From Allorhizobium borbori (GTDB taxonomy: Bacteria; Pseudomonadota; Alphaproteobacteria; Rhizobiales; Rhizobiaceae): a stretch of DNA of 64,000 nt. The notes under the pieces were generated by a model, which made no database searches, had not been told where the DNA came from, and saw nothing but the letters and a program-made list of their open reading frames with translations. Made by a program: the position numbers and the translations under genes. The stretch covers positions 1-64,000 of the forward strand of contig NZ_JACIDU010000004.1 of NCBI RefSeq assembly GCF_014196535.1, read 5' to 3'. Positions 34,269 through 42,780 of this stretch are shown here, piece by piece; the first letter of the stretch is position 1; each line of letters starts with the position of its first letter.

Positions 34269-34418
34269 TCAGGCGGCCTTCTTCGGCTTGGCGCCGGCGA
34301 CCGAGCGCTTCATCATCAAGGCGGCGGCAACAACCGCCTTCAGAGCGACCGGCTGGTAGCTGGGCGCAACGGCCTTGTCTTCGTTAGCCGCGCGAACGGT
34401 TTCGTTGGTGGTGGTCAT
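34269..34418 (-). CDS. Small basic protein, 49 residues
   Basis: A short gene with a strong ribosome site (AAGGAAG, 7 bases before ATG 34418) and its own terminator at 34211. The product starts MTTTNETVRAAN, has a central hydrophobic/alanine stretch (VALKAVVAAALMM) and a basic, proline/lysine-rich C-terminus ending AKPKKAA. It could be a small membrane-associated or nucleic-acid-binding protein. I do not recognise a family. Confidence 0.6.
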   Translation of the reverse strand: MTTTNETVRAANEDKAVAPSYQPVALKAVVAAALMMKRSVAGAKPKKAA

Positions 34419-34575
34419 TGGGTGCTTCCTTAGTCGTAGGTCTTTGGTCTGTTGAGGAAGCCTATTGCGCCCAATCGTGACAAAACGGAGGCGGAAAAAC
34501 ACTAAAATCGGTTCGCATAACGGGCGCAAATCACGGGATTTTCCGTCCCGTTGCCTGCGGGAAAACCATTTGTCG

Positions 34576-34613
34576 CGTCAGGAAAAAAGGAAGAACCGCT
34601 CAGAGCGAGCGGT
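34576..34613 (-). terminator. Terminator of psd-pssA, overlapping the pssA stop codon
   Basis: Read on the minus strand, ACCGCTC and GAGCGGT form a 7-bp stem (34595-34613) followed by TCTTCCTTTTTT. The pssA stop codon (34600-34602) lies inside the hairpin. Confidence 0.75.
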
Positions 34614-35463
34614 CCATGTCGTTCTCGCCGGCCTGCGGCGCCTCGTCGTGGTCGATCTCGACGGTCAGCGTGCCATATGTCTTATGCCACGAGCGCGCCG
34701 AAAACGGCAGAAAGACGAGATAGGCGAGAACCGTGACGACCAGCACCTGCCAGGTATAGCTCATCAACAGTGCCACATAGAGCACGACGGCCAGAAGGCC
34801 GGGCAGGACCAGATCGCGACGAATGCGGCTGCCGGACTTGCCGGACCAGACCGGCAGGCGGCTGATGAGCAGGAAGCCGATGAGCACGGTATAGGCGGCG
34901 GCGGCATAGCCGAAGGTTGCCGTCTGCGGTACGCCGAGAAAACCGAGATAGACCGGCAGCATAACCAACATTGCGCCCATGGGGGCGGGCACGCCGACGA
35001 AATAGGCGGACTGCCATGGCGCTTTAATGTCGCGATCGGCCATCACGTTGAAGCGGGCGAGGCGCAGCGACGCGGCGATGGCGTAGATGAGCGCCGAAAT
35101 CCAGCCCAGCGAATGGGCCTGGTCAAGCATGAACACATAGACGACGAGGGCAGGGGCGACGCCGAAATTGATGATGTCGGCGAGCGAATCCATCTGCACG
35201 CCGAATTTCGACGTGGCCTTGAGCAGACGGGCGACGCGCCCGTCGATGCCATCGAGGAACGCCGCCAGCAGCACCATGCCCACGGCCAGTTCGTAGCGGC
35301 TTTCGAAGGCGAGGCGAATACCCGTCAGGCCGGCGCAGATCGCCAGCACGGTAATCATGTTGGGAATGATCAGACGTAGCGGAATTTCGCGAAGGCGGGG
35401 GCCACGCGCGCCGTCATCCGCGCCGTTGCCATTGTGCTCCTTGGACGTGACAGGGCTTTCCAT
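34600..35463 (-). CDS. pssA: CDP-diacylglycerol-serine O-phosphatidyltransferase
   Basis: A 287-residue membrane enzyme that makes phosphatidylserine from CDP-diacylglycerol and serine. The CDP-alcohol phosphotransferase motif is complete: D71, D74-G75, A78-R79, G88, D92 and D96. Several membrane segments follow. The downstream partner in the pathway, phosphatidylserine decarboxylase, is encoded 3 bases upstream, so the two genes form a phosphatidylethanolamine operon. Confidence 0.95.
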   Translation of the reverse strand: MESPVTSKEHNGNGADDGARGPRLREIPLRLIIPNMITVLAICAGLTGIRLAFESRYELAVGMVLLAAFLDGIDGRVARLLKATSKFGVQMDSLADIINFGVAPALVVYVFMLDQAHSLGWISALIYAIAASLRLARFNVMADRDIKAPWQSAYFVGVPAPMGAMLVMLPVYLGFLGVPQTATFGYAAAAYTVLIGFLLISRLPVWSGKSGSRIRRDLVLPGLLAVVLYVALLMSYTWQVLVVTVLAYLVFLPFSARSWHKTYGTLTVEIDHDEAPQAGENDMDRSL

Positions 35464-35466
35464 GGA

Positions 35467-36165
35467 TCAGTTCCGGCGGCTGATGACCGGGCCCTTGGCC
35501 GAGCCGAACTCGGCAATCACGGTCTCGCCGGCAATCGCCGTCTGGCCCACGGACACACGCGGCTGTGCGCTGGCGGGCAGGTAGACGTCGAGGCGCGAGC
35601 CGAAGCGGATGAGGCCGAAGCGTTCGCCGGCATCGAGCGGTTCGCTCGGATGCACCCAGCAGACGATGCGGCGCGCCACGAGGCCGGCGATCTGCACCAC
35701 GCCCACCTTGCCATGGCGGCTGTCGATGACGACGCTGTTGCGTTCGTTGTCGGTCGAGGCCTTGTCCAGTTCGGCGTTGAGAAACAGGCCGTCCTTGTGC
35801 TGCACGGAAATGACGCTGCCGCGAACCGGGGCGCGGTTCACATGGCAGTTGAACACGTTCATGAACACGGAAATGCGCAACAGCGGCTCGGAACCGAGAT
35901 CGAGTTCGGCCGGCGGCACCATGAGTTGCACGGCGGAAACACGGCCATCGGCGGGCGAGATGACGAGATCGTCATCCTGCGGCGTGGCGCGCTGCGGGTC
36001 GCGGAAGAAATAGGCGCACCACAGCGTCAGCACGATGCCGACCCAGAACAGCGGTTCTGCGATCCAGCCGATGACGAAGGAGCCGACGAAGAACGCCGCA
36101 ATGAAGGGGTATCCCTCCTTGTGCACGGGCACCAGCGTATTCTTCACACTGTCGATCAGGCTCAT
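35467..36165 (-). CDS. psd: Phosphatidylserine decarboxylase
   Basis: A 232-residue membrane-associated enzyme converting phosphatidylserine to phosphatidylethanolamine. It is the short type: two N-terminal membrane segments (about 18-50), [20 protein letters not shown], and the self-cleavage site [11 protein letters not shown], where cutting between G189 and S190 creates the pyruvoyl group. AAGGAG precedes the start. Phosphatidylethanolamine is also the precursor of phosphatidylcholine in many rhizobia by methylation. Confidence 0.95.
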   Translation of the reverse strand: MSLIDSVKNTLVPVHKEGYPFIAAFFVGSFVIGWIAEPLFWVGIVLTLWCAYFFRDPQRATPQDDDLVISPADGRVSAVQLMVPPAELDLGSEPLLRISVFMNVFNCHVNRAPVRGSVISVQHKDGLFLNAELDKASTDNERNSVVIDSRHGKVGVVQIAGLVARRIVCWVHPSEPLDAGERFGLIRFGSRLDVYLPASAQPRVSVGQTAIAGETVIAEFGSAKGPVISRRN

Positions 36166-36260
36166 CGATGTCTCCTTCGGTTCGTCCGTTGGACTGTCTG
36201 ACTATAGAAAAAGCGACGCGCGGGCAATGGATCATCCCGCCACGTCCCCAGAAGCAAGGT

Positions 36261-36848
36261 TCAAAGGCCGCGGGCGCCGAGCTTTCGCATCGTGTCGAGC
36301 CAGTCCCGCCGCTTTGTGTCGCTGGTCGTCTTGATCATGCCGAACAGCGTTTGCCGAACCGGGCCGATGCCCACGAAGCGGAGAATGTTGCGCGTCAGCG
36401 TGGCGATTCCGTGGTTCAGGAACCACACACGATAAAGCAGACCGGGCATGCCCATGGTGACGACGACGCGGGCGGAGCGACCCTTGAGCAGCATTTTTCC
36501 CCGGTCGTCGCCACTCGGATAGGTGAAGGCAACGCCGGGCCGGATGACCTGTTCGAGAAAACCCTTGAGCAGCGCCGGCATGGTGCCGAGCCACAGCGGA
36601 AAGACGATGACGATGTGGCTCGCCCATGAAACCGCCTCTGCCGCTTCGGCCAGCGAGGGGGGAAGTGGCCCGGCCTCGAACTCAGCCTGACTGCGCAGCA
36701 GAGGAAAATCGAGGCTGGCGATGTCGATCACCCTCACTTCATGCCCGGCTGTTCTCGCGCCCTCGACATAAGCGGAGGCGAGTGCCCGGCAGAAACGGGC
36801 GGGGTCCGGATCGGGATGGCCGATAATCACAAGAATCTGGCGGGGCAT
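36261..36848 (-). CDS. Flavodoxin-fold NAD(P)H oxidoreductase
   Basis: A 195-residue protein of the Flavodoxin_2 (NQO1/KefF/MdaB) family, FMN or FAD-dependent quinone-type reductases. Typical patterns are ILVIIGHPDPDPARF at the N-terminus, the FPLWLGTMPALLKGFLEQVI segment, and RSARVVVTMGMPG. GGAGG precedes the ATG. It follows atm1 by 79 bases on the same strand. The physiological acceptor is unknown. Confidence 0.87.
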   Translation of the reverse strand: MPRQILVIIGHPDPDPARFCRALASAYVEGARTAGHEVRVIDIASLDFPLLRSQAEFEAGPLPPSLAEAAEAVSWASHIVIVFPLWLGTMPALLKGFLEQVIRPGVAFTYPSGDDRGKMLLKGRSARVVVTMGMPGLLYRVWFLNHGIATLTRNILRFVGIGPVRQTLFGMIKTTSDTKRRDWLDTMRKLGARGL

Positions 36849-36927
36849 GGCAAACCTCCGGAAGCTTCAAGCATTCTATCCGCCGACGGGCGCACGACCT
36901 TGACCGGAATCAAGTCCTGTCGCCCGC

Positions 36928-38814
36928 TCAGGTGGCCGGCGGCAGGCGCATGATGATACCCATGTCGTCGCTTTCGCGCACCTGGCGCAGATGCTCTTCG
37001 GCAAGCGTCGCCTCGCGCTGGCGGTTCCACATGGAGGCGTAGAGACCATTCTGATCCAGAAGCGCCTGATGTGTGCCACGCTCGGCAATCGTGCCGTCCT
37101 TGACCACGATGATCTCGTCGGCATTGATGACGGTCGACAAGCGGTGGGCGATGACCAGCGTCGTACGGTTCTTCGAAACCACATCGAGTGCTGCCTGGAT
37201 TTCCCGCTCGGTCGTCGTGTCGAGCGCTGACGTCGCCTCGTCGAGAATGAGGATGGGCGGGGCCTTGAGGATGGTGCGCGCAATGGCCACGCGCTGCTTT
37301 TCACCGCCGGAAAGCTTCAGGCCGCGTTCGCCCACCATCGTCTTGAACCCGTCCGGCAGGTTGCGGATGAAGGTGCCGATCTGGGCGATCTCGGCAGCCG
37401 CTTCCACGTCGCGATCGGTGGCTTCGAGGCGACCGTAGCGGATGTTATAGGCGATGGTGTCGTTGAACAGGACCGTGTCCTGCGGCACCATCCCGATGGC
37501 ATTGCGCAACGATTTCTGAGTCACATCCCGAATGTTCTGACCATCGATCAGGATCTCGCCCTGCTGAACGTCGTAGAACCGGTAGAGCAGGCGGGAAATG
37601 GTGGATTTGCCCGCCCCTGACGGCCCGACCACGGCCACCGTCTTGCCCGCCGGAACCTCGAAGCTGAGGCCCTTGAGGATCGGCCGGTTGGCATCATAGG
37701 CGAAGTGAACATCCTTGAAGGTGATGGAACCGTTGGCGATGGCGAGATCCTTCGCGCTGTCCGTGTCCTTCACCTCGGCGTCGATTTCCAGAAGATCGAA
37801 CATCTGCTCGATGTCCGTCAGGCCCTGGCGGATTTCGCGATAGACGAAGCCGATGAAGTTGAGTGGCATGGAAAGCTGCATCAGCAGCGCGTTGACGAAC
37901 ACGAAATCGCCGATCGTCTGCTCGCCGCGCTGGACGGCGAGGCCGGACATGACCATCATCACCGCCATGCCGATACCGAAGATCACCGCCTGACCGAAGT
38001 TCAGCCAGCCGAGCGAGGTCCAGATGCGGGTCGCCGAGATTTCGTAGCGCGCCATCGCATCGTCAAAGCGGCGAGCCTCCATCTCCTCATTGCCGAAATA
38101 CTTGACCGTTTCGTAGTTGAGCAGCGAGTCGATGGCCTTCGTGTTGGCCTCGGTGTCGCTGTTGTTCATGTCGCGGCGAATGGAGATGCGCCAGTCGCTG
38201 GCCTTGACCGTGAACCACAGGTAGAGACCGACGGTGACGGCCGTCACGAAGAGATAGGAGAAGCCGTAACCCCACCAGAAGATCGCTGCCGTCAGTGCAA
38301 ATTCGAGCAGGGTGGGAACGGAGTTCAGAATGGTGAAGCGGACGATGGTTTCAATGCCCTTCGTGCCGCGCTCGATGATACGGGAAAGCCCGCCCGTCTT
38401 GCGCTCCAGATGGAAGCGCAGGGAAAGCCGGTGCATGTGCACGAAGGTCTTGAAGGCAAGCTGGCGCACTGCATGCTGCCCGACGCTGGCAAACAAGGCG
38501 TCGCGAAGCTGGTTAAGCCCTGCCTGCACGATACGCACGAGGTTGTAGGCAATGATGAGGGCGACGGCCCCGAGCAGGAAGGCCGGCAGCAGACCGACAG
38601 CGTCCATCTTGCCATTCAGCGCATCGGTGCTCCACTTGAAGAAGTAGGGCACGCCCAGCAGAACGAACTTGGCCAGAACGAGATAGAAAGTTGCCCAGAC
38701 AACCCGCCGCTTCAGATCGGAACGGCCATGCGGCCACATATAGGGCCAGAGATTGACGAGCGTGCCGAGTGGATTGCCCTCATCGGCAGAGACGGTCTTC
38801 TTCTTGTCGGTCAT
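36928..38814 (-). CDS. ATM1-type ABC exporter
   Basis: A 628-residue half-transporter with six N-terminal membrane segments and a C-terminal ATPase. The NYETVKYFGNE motif after the membrane region is the hallmark of the Atm1/ABCB7 branch, which exports glutathione-linked compounds in mitochondria and contributes to heavy-metal tolerance in bacteria. Walker A is GPSGAGKST, the signature LSGGEKQR, Walker B ILDEATSALD, and the switch histidine IAHRLST. It should act as a homodimer. The substrate (glutathione-metal or Fe-S-related) is inferred from family. Confidence 0.93.
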   Translation of the reverse strand: MTDKKKTVSADEGNPLGTLVNLWPYMWPHGRSDLKRRVVWATFYLVLAKFVLLGVPYFFKWSTDALNGKMDAVGLLPAFLLGAVALIIAYNLVRIVQAGLNQLRDALFASVGQHAVRQLAFKTFVHMHRLSLRFHLERKTGGLSRIIERGTKGIETIVRFTILNSVPTLLEFALTAAIFWWGYGFSYLFVTAVTVGLYLWFTVKASDWRISIRRDMNNSDTEANTKAIDSLLNYETVKYFGNEEMEARRFDDAMARYEISATRIWTSLGWLNFGQAVIFGIGMAVMMVMSGLAVQRGEQTIGDFVFVNALLMQLSMPLNFIGFVYREIRQGLTDIEQMFDLLEIDAEVKDTDSAKDLAIANGSITFKDVHFAYDANRPILKGLSFEVPAGKTVAVVGPSGAGKSTISRLLYRFYDVQQGEILIDGQNIRDVTQKSLRNAIGMVPQDTVLFNDTIAYNIRYGRLEATDRDVEAAAEIAQIGTFIRNLPDGFKTMVGERGLKLSGGEKQRVAIARTILKAPPILILDEATSALDTTTEREIQAALDVVSKNRTTLVIAHRLSTVINADEIIVVKDGTIAERGTHQALLDQNGLYASMWNRQREATLAEEHLRQVRESDDMGIIMRLPPAT

Positions 38815-38845
38815 GAAGTTTCTTCAAGCGGAGGGAAACGGAAAT

Positions 38846-38871
38846 ACGGCGGTTCCTGCTCGGACCGCCGT
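38846..38871 (-). terminator. Possible terminator after the LysM gene
   Basis: ACGGCGGT (38846-38853) and ACCGCCGT (38864-38871) form a perfect 8-bp stem with a 10-base loop. On the minus strand only a mixed run (ATTTCCGTTTCCC) follows, so termination strength is unclear. Confidence 0.5.
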
Positions 38872-38898
38872 CCCGTAACACATAGGAAGGGCAATGCC

Positions 38899-40890
38899 TT
38901 ATTGCAACGGTTTGCCGGAGAGACGCTTGCGATGTAACTCCTCGGCATTCGGCAGGGCATCCTTCGGCACGGTGAATACCTGACCGGGCTCGATCAGGTC
39001 CGGATTGTTGATCTCCGTGCGATTGGCCAGATAGATCGTGGTGTAACGCACGCCCTGACCGTAGAGCCGGCGGGAAATCTGCCACAGCGTATCGCCCCGG
39101 CGGATGATGACGGCGCTGTCAGACGGCGTGAGCGGCGCTTGCGAAATTGCCCTGGGATCGGTGGCTGAAGCCGGCGTTGCCGTCGCCGGCGTCATGGCCG
39201 CGTCCATCACGCCGGAGAGGCTGTCGATAACCTTCGCAAGGCTCGCAGCATCCTTCGGAAGGGCATCAAGCGCGGCAAGCGCCTTGCCGGCAGCGGTGGC
39301 GGCCTCAGCTCCCTGCGCCTTGATGTCGCCGGAAGCGCCGATGTCCGGAACGAAGTCGCCAAGGGCCCTGAGAGCGAATTCCGTAGCCGAACGGGCGGCG
39401 GCCAGTTCTTCCTTGCCTGGCACCTTGCCATCGGCAAACAGGGATTTCAGCAGGGTGTAGGCCTTGGTCAAGTTGGCGCGCAGGCTCGCCAGCGCCTTGC
39501 TGTCAGGAGTTTCGGCTACGCTCGCAGAGGACGGACCGGCATCGCCGGCGACGGCGGAAACCTGATTGCCCTCGGGCCGGTTGAACGGCACCGAAACCTT
39601 CATGGCCACATTGCCCTTCTCATCCAGCATTTCCACCACGATGAGGTGGTCGCCGGGCGCAAGCGGTAAGGTTCCATCCACGACAAAATGACCGGAGGGA
39701 TCGACCGTGACCTCGCCGATCCGGTCATTGCCGGCAAAAGCGCGGATGGTGGCGCCAGCCTTGGCGGAGCCGGCGACGAAGATGCGATCGTTCTCGATCT
39801 CGACGGCGCTGACACGCACGGGTGCGACGGCTGTACTTGCCGGTGCGGACCCATCCGGTGCGGTTGCCGCAGGCTGCGTGCCGGCGGGTGTCGTGGCCTC
39901 GGTGGCAGGGCTGGCCGGTACGGCGGCAGAGGTGTCGGCGGGCTTGGTCGGCTCACTGCCCTGCGTGGAAGGAATGGTCAGCAGGCGGCTTGCCTGCCCG
40001 GGTGTGGAAATCATCGCCAGAAGCTGACCGTCCTTGTCCTTGGGAACGGATACGGTAGCGACTTCGCCGGACAGGGTCACGGAGCCATCGGCGCCAGCGG
40101 CCCGCAATGCAAGCTGGTGATCGCCCGGCGGCAGGGGATTGTCGAGAACGGCAGCGAATTCACCACCGGGGCCGGTCACGGCCTTGGTCAGCACCGTTTC
40201 GCCGCTCACGATCTCGATTGTTACGCCCGGCGCCGCGCGCCCGGCAATCACGGTCGAGCCGTCGGGCTCGACACGCAACACGTCGAACGAGGGCAGCGCG
40301 CTGACCGGAGCGGTGTCCGGCGCCTTTGCGGCTTCCGTCTTCGGGGTTTCGGGCTCGCTCTTGAATGCGAAGGGGAAAAGCTCCTTGGCCTTGCCGATGA
40401 CGGCGGCAGCGGCGGCGGGATCGGAAGGCAGGCCCTTCAACCATTCGATGGCCTTCACGGCATCGTCGCGCATCTTCTGCGCGTTTGCCCGCAGGTCGCC
40501 GCCGATTCCTTCCGGCAGTTCGATTGCCGCGAGGTCTGTCAGCGCCGTTTCGGCCTTCTGGCGGGCTGCGGCGAATTCCTCGGCCGTCGGCAGGCGCCCC
40601 TTGTCGAACAATGCGGAGAGCGATGCGACCGCCTCGCTGGCACCGCCGCCGATCCGGTCCATCTTCTCAAGGGTGGCTGTCGCCTTTTCCTTGATCTGGG
40701 CCACGGCCTGGGGGGCCGTTTCCGCGGCTTTTTCGGCAGTCTGCTTGACGGCTTCGGTGGCCTTGTCGGCAGCCTTCTGCAGACTGTCCTTGTCGCCCGA
40801 GAGTTGTGGAAGCACCACGAACAGCATCAGAAGCGTCGCGATGGCGAGCACGATGAGGGCCAAAAGGGCGGCGCGGTTCTTCATTTCCAT
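38899..40890 (-). CDS. LysM-domain membrane-anchored protein with mirrored modules
   Basis: A 663-residue protein with one N-terminal membrane segment (about 8-29), a charged helix, then two pairs of related modules: helical A (about 93-172), beta-rich B (200-282), beta-rich B' (358-436) and helical A' (484-562). A C-terminal LysM domain (593-642, GDTLWQISRRLYG, NPDLIEPGQVFTVPKD) should bind peptidoglycan. A proline/threonine/alanine-rich linker joins B and B' (about 305-357). The modules A/A' and B/B' are similar in sequence. Likely a periplasmic wall-anchored protein; function unknown. Start: GGAG 4 bases before ATG 40890. Confidence 0.85.
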   Translation of the reverse strand: MEMKNRAALLALIVLAIATLLMLFVVLPQLSGDKDSLQKAADKATEAVKQTAEKAAETAPQAVAQIKEKATATLEKMDRIGGGASEAVASLSALFDKGRLPTAEEFAAARQKAETALTDLAAIELPEGIGGDLRANAQKMRDDAVKAIEWLKGLPSDPAAAAAVIGKAKELFPFAFKSEPETPKTEAAKAPDTAPVSALPSFDVLRVEPDGSTVIAGRAAPGVTIEIVSGETVLTKAVTGPGGEFAAVLDNPLPPGDHQLALRAAGADGSVTLSGEVATVSVPKDKDGQLLAMISTPGQASRLLTIPSTQGSEPTKPADTSAAVPASPATEATTPAGTQPAATAPDGSAPASTAVAPVRVSAVEIENDRIFVAGSAKAGATIRAFAGNDRIGEVTVDPSGHFVVDGTLPLAPGDHLIVVEMLDEKGNVAMKVSVPFNRPEGNQVSAVAGDAGPSSASVAETPDSKALASLRANLTKAYTLLKSLFADGKVPGKEELAAARSATEFALRALGDFVPDIGASGDIKAQGAEAATAAGKALAALDALPKDAASLAKVIDSLSGVMDAAMTPATATPASATDPRAISQAPLTPSDSAVIIRRGDTLWQISRRLYGQGVRYTTIYLANRTEINNPDLIEPGQVFTVPKDALPNAEELHRKRLSGKPLQ

Positions 40891-41028
40891 CAATCTCCGG
40901 CAATGCTCCAGAATTGCTATCGATTTTACGCCTCTTTCACAAGCGAAACGGCATGGATAGCGCCATCAAAGGCCAGTTTTTTCACGCATTTCCTTGACGC
41001 GGTTCCGCAGCCGTTGTTCCCTTGGACC

Positions 41029-41649
41029 ATGAGTGAAAACAGTTCTTCGATTCGAACCATCTGCGTTTATTGCGGTTCCCAGCCCGGACGCTCGGCTGCC
41101 TTTGTCGAGGCCGGGCGTCAATTGGGGGCCTCCATCGCCGCCCACGGCCTGCGTCTCGTTTATGGCGGCGGCACCAAGGGCATCATGGGCGCCGTTGCCA
41201 GCGGCGTGCTTTCCTCCGGCGGGCAAGTGACGGGGATCATTCCCGAATTTCTCGTGGACATGGAGGCGACCCGTCATTCTCTCGGTCAGCTTGATGAGTT
41301 GGTCATTACCGAGAACATGCATGAGCGCAAGCACATGATGTTCGAGCGTGCCGATGCCTTCGTCACGCTGCCGGGCGGTATCGGGACGCTGGAAGAGATT
41401 GTCGAGATCATGACCTGGGCCCAGCTCGGCCGCCATGAAAAGCCGATGGTCTTCGCCAATATAGAAGGCTTCTGGAACCCGATGCTCGACCTGATCGATC
41501 ACATGCGTGATCAGGGCTTCATCCACCGCGCCCATCTGGTGCGGCCCATGGTCATCGACCGGGTGGAAGACATCGTCCCCGCCATTCTCGACCGTGCCGC
41601 CGAACGCGACGCCCCGACAGGCGAAGAGGCGATCATCTCCCGCCTTTGA
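41029..41649 (+). CDS. LOG family protein (cytokinin riboside 5'-monophosphate phosphoribohydrolase type)
   Basis: A 206-residue member of the LOG/TIGR00730 family. Plant and some bacterial LOG proteins release free cytokinin from its nucleotide; others act as nucleotide 5'-monophosphate phosphoribohydrolases. The defining motifs ERKHMMFERADAFVTLPGGIGTLEE in outline (key R, PGGIGTLEE) are intact, and GGGTKGIMG lies near the N-terminus. It is divergent from the LysM gene, and a plant-related role is possible but not shown. Confidence 0.93.
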   Translation: MSENSSSIRTICVYCGSQPGRSAAFVEAGRQLGASIAAHGLRLVYGGGTKGIMGAVASGVLSSGGQVTGIIPEFLVDMEATRHSLGQLDELVITENMHERKHMMFERADAFVTLPGGIGTLEEIVEIMTWAQLGRHEKPMVFANIEGFWNPMLDLIDHMRDQGFIHRAHLVRPMVIDRVEDIVPAILDRAAERDAPTGEEAIISRL

Positions 41650-41677
41650 TAACAGCCAAGGCCAGGCGCGCCGGGTC

Positions 41678-42583
41678 TCAGGCCTTGGCGCGCATCATCA
41701 TCGACCAGCTATAGACGATCAGCGCCGCCCAGATGAAGATGAATGCGGAAAGCTTCAGCGGGTTCATCGGCTCGTTGAAGGCGAAGACCGCTACGAGAAA
41801 CAACAGGCTCGGCGTGATGTACTGCATGATCGCGATGGTCGAAAGCCGCAGCAATTTGGCGCCGTTGGCATAGAGCATCAGCGGAATGGCCGTAGCGAGA
41901 CCCGCCGAACCGAGCAGCACGGAATCGAGCGGCACCCCCTGCATGAAATGGCCCTGGCCGGTGGCGGTAAGCCAGAGGATGTAACCCAGCGCGAAGGGGG
42001 AGAGCAGCGCCACTTCCAGAAAGAAGCCCTGATTGGCGCCGATGGGCAGGGCCTTGCGCAGGAAGGCGTAGGCACCCCACGAGAGCGTCAGGATGAGGCC
42101 GATCCACGGCAAAGCGCCAGTGGCATAGGTCATGATTGCAACGCCGATGGCGGCAAGCCCGAGGGCGGCAATCTGTGCCGGCGCCAGCTTTTCCTTCAGG
42201 AGAACCGCACCGAGAAAGATCGAAAACAGGGGGTTGATGAAATAGCCGAGCGCCGCATCCAGCGTGCGGTCGATGCTGATCGCCCAGACATAGACACCCC
42301 AGTTGATGCTGACGAGCGATGCGGTGATGAACGCCATGCCGAGCATGCGCGGCGAACGCAGGGCGACCTTCAACTCGCCGAGCTGACCGAGGGCGGCCAG
42401 AATGACGCCGGCAATCGGTACCGACCAGAATACCCGGTGGGAGATCACCTCGAATGGCGAGAGATGGCCGAGCGCTTTCAGGTAGAACGGCAATGCGCCC
42501 CACAGAAGATAGGCCGCGGCGGCCAGGACGAACCCCTTGCGGCTGTCTTCGTTCTTCGGTGCGGCGGGCGCGTCAGTCGCCAT
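41678..42583 (-). CDS. rarD: RarD-like EamA transporter
   Basis: A 301-residue inner-membrane protein of the drug/metabolite transporter superfamily with about ten segments. The RarD type is suggested by AYLLWGALPFYLKAL, WGVYVWAI, ALGYFINPLFSIFLG and AIMQYITPSLLFL. The substrate is unknown, though relatives have been linked to chloramphenicol sensitivity. The start at 42583 is chosen because GGAG lies 6 bases before it. Confidence 0.88.
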   Translation of the reverse strand: MATDAPAAPKNEDSRKGFVLAAAAYLLWGALPFYLKALGHLSPFEVISHRVFWSVPIAGVILAALGQLGELKVALRSPRMLGMAFITASLVSINWGVYVWAISIDRTLDAALGYFINPLFSIFLGAVLLKEKLAPAQIAALGLAAIGVAIMTYATGALPWIGLILTLSWGAYAFLRKALPIGANQGFFLEVALLSPFALGYILWLTATGQGHFMQGVPLDSVLLGSAGLATAIPLMLYANGAKLLRLSTIAIMQYITPSLLFLVAVFAFNEPMNPLKLSAFIFIWAALIVYSWSMMMRAKA

Positions 42584-42690
42584 GCGGGACTCCATCGACA
42601 GCGCCACACGCCGGTTGGCGTGCAAACAAAGGCTGTCTCGTCTTGAAATTGCGGGCTGAATCCCCCGGCTCTCCGGGAAACGGCAAAGGT

Positions 42691-42721
42691 TAGCCTCCCG
42701 AATACCTGAACCGGGAGGCTA
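42691..42721 (-). terminator. Perfect hairpin after cimA
   Basis: TAGCCTCCCG (42691-42700) pairs with CGGGAGGCTA (42712-42721) around an 11-base loop, downstream of the citramalate synthase gene. No T-run follows on either strand, so it may stabilise the 3' end rather than terminate. Confidence 0.45.
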
Positions 42722-42780
42722 GTGCCAATTCATTTCTGTGAACCATGTATCAGGCGAAATGAAGTCCCGCCGCTGCAAAC

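Noticed and set aside
39688-41028. Open frame continuous with the LOG gene but extending over the LysM gene
   Set aside because: The upstream part is an antisense glycine-rich shadow. The LOG domain begins at 41029, where the family pattern starts.
42691-42721. Perfect 10-bp hairpin as a recombination site (attC-like)
   Set aside because: It lacks the conserved ends of such sites and no integron integrase is nearby; a 3'-end hairpin is simpler.
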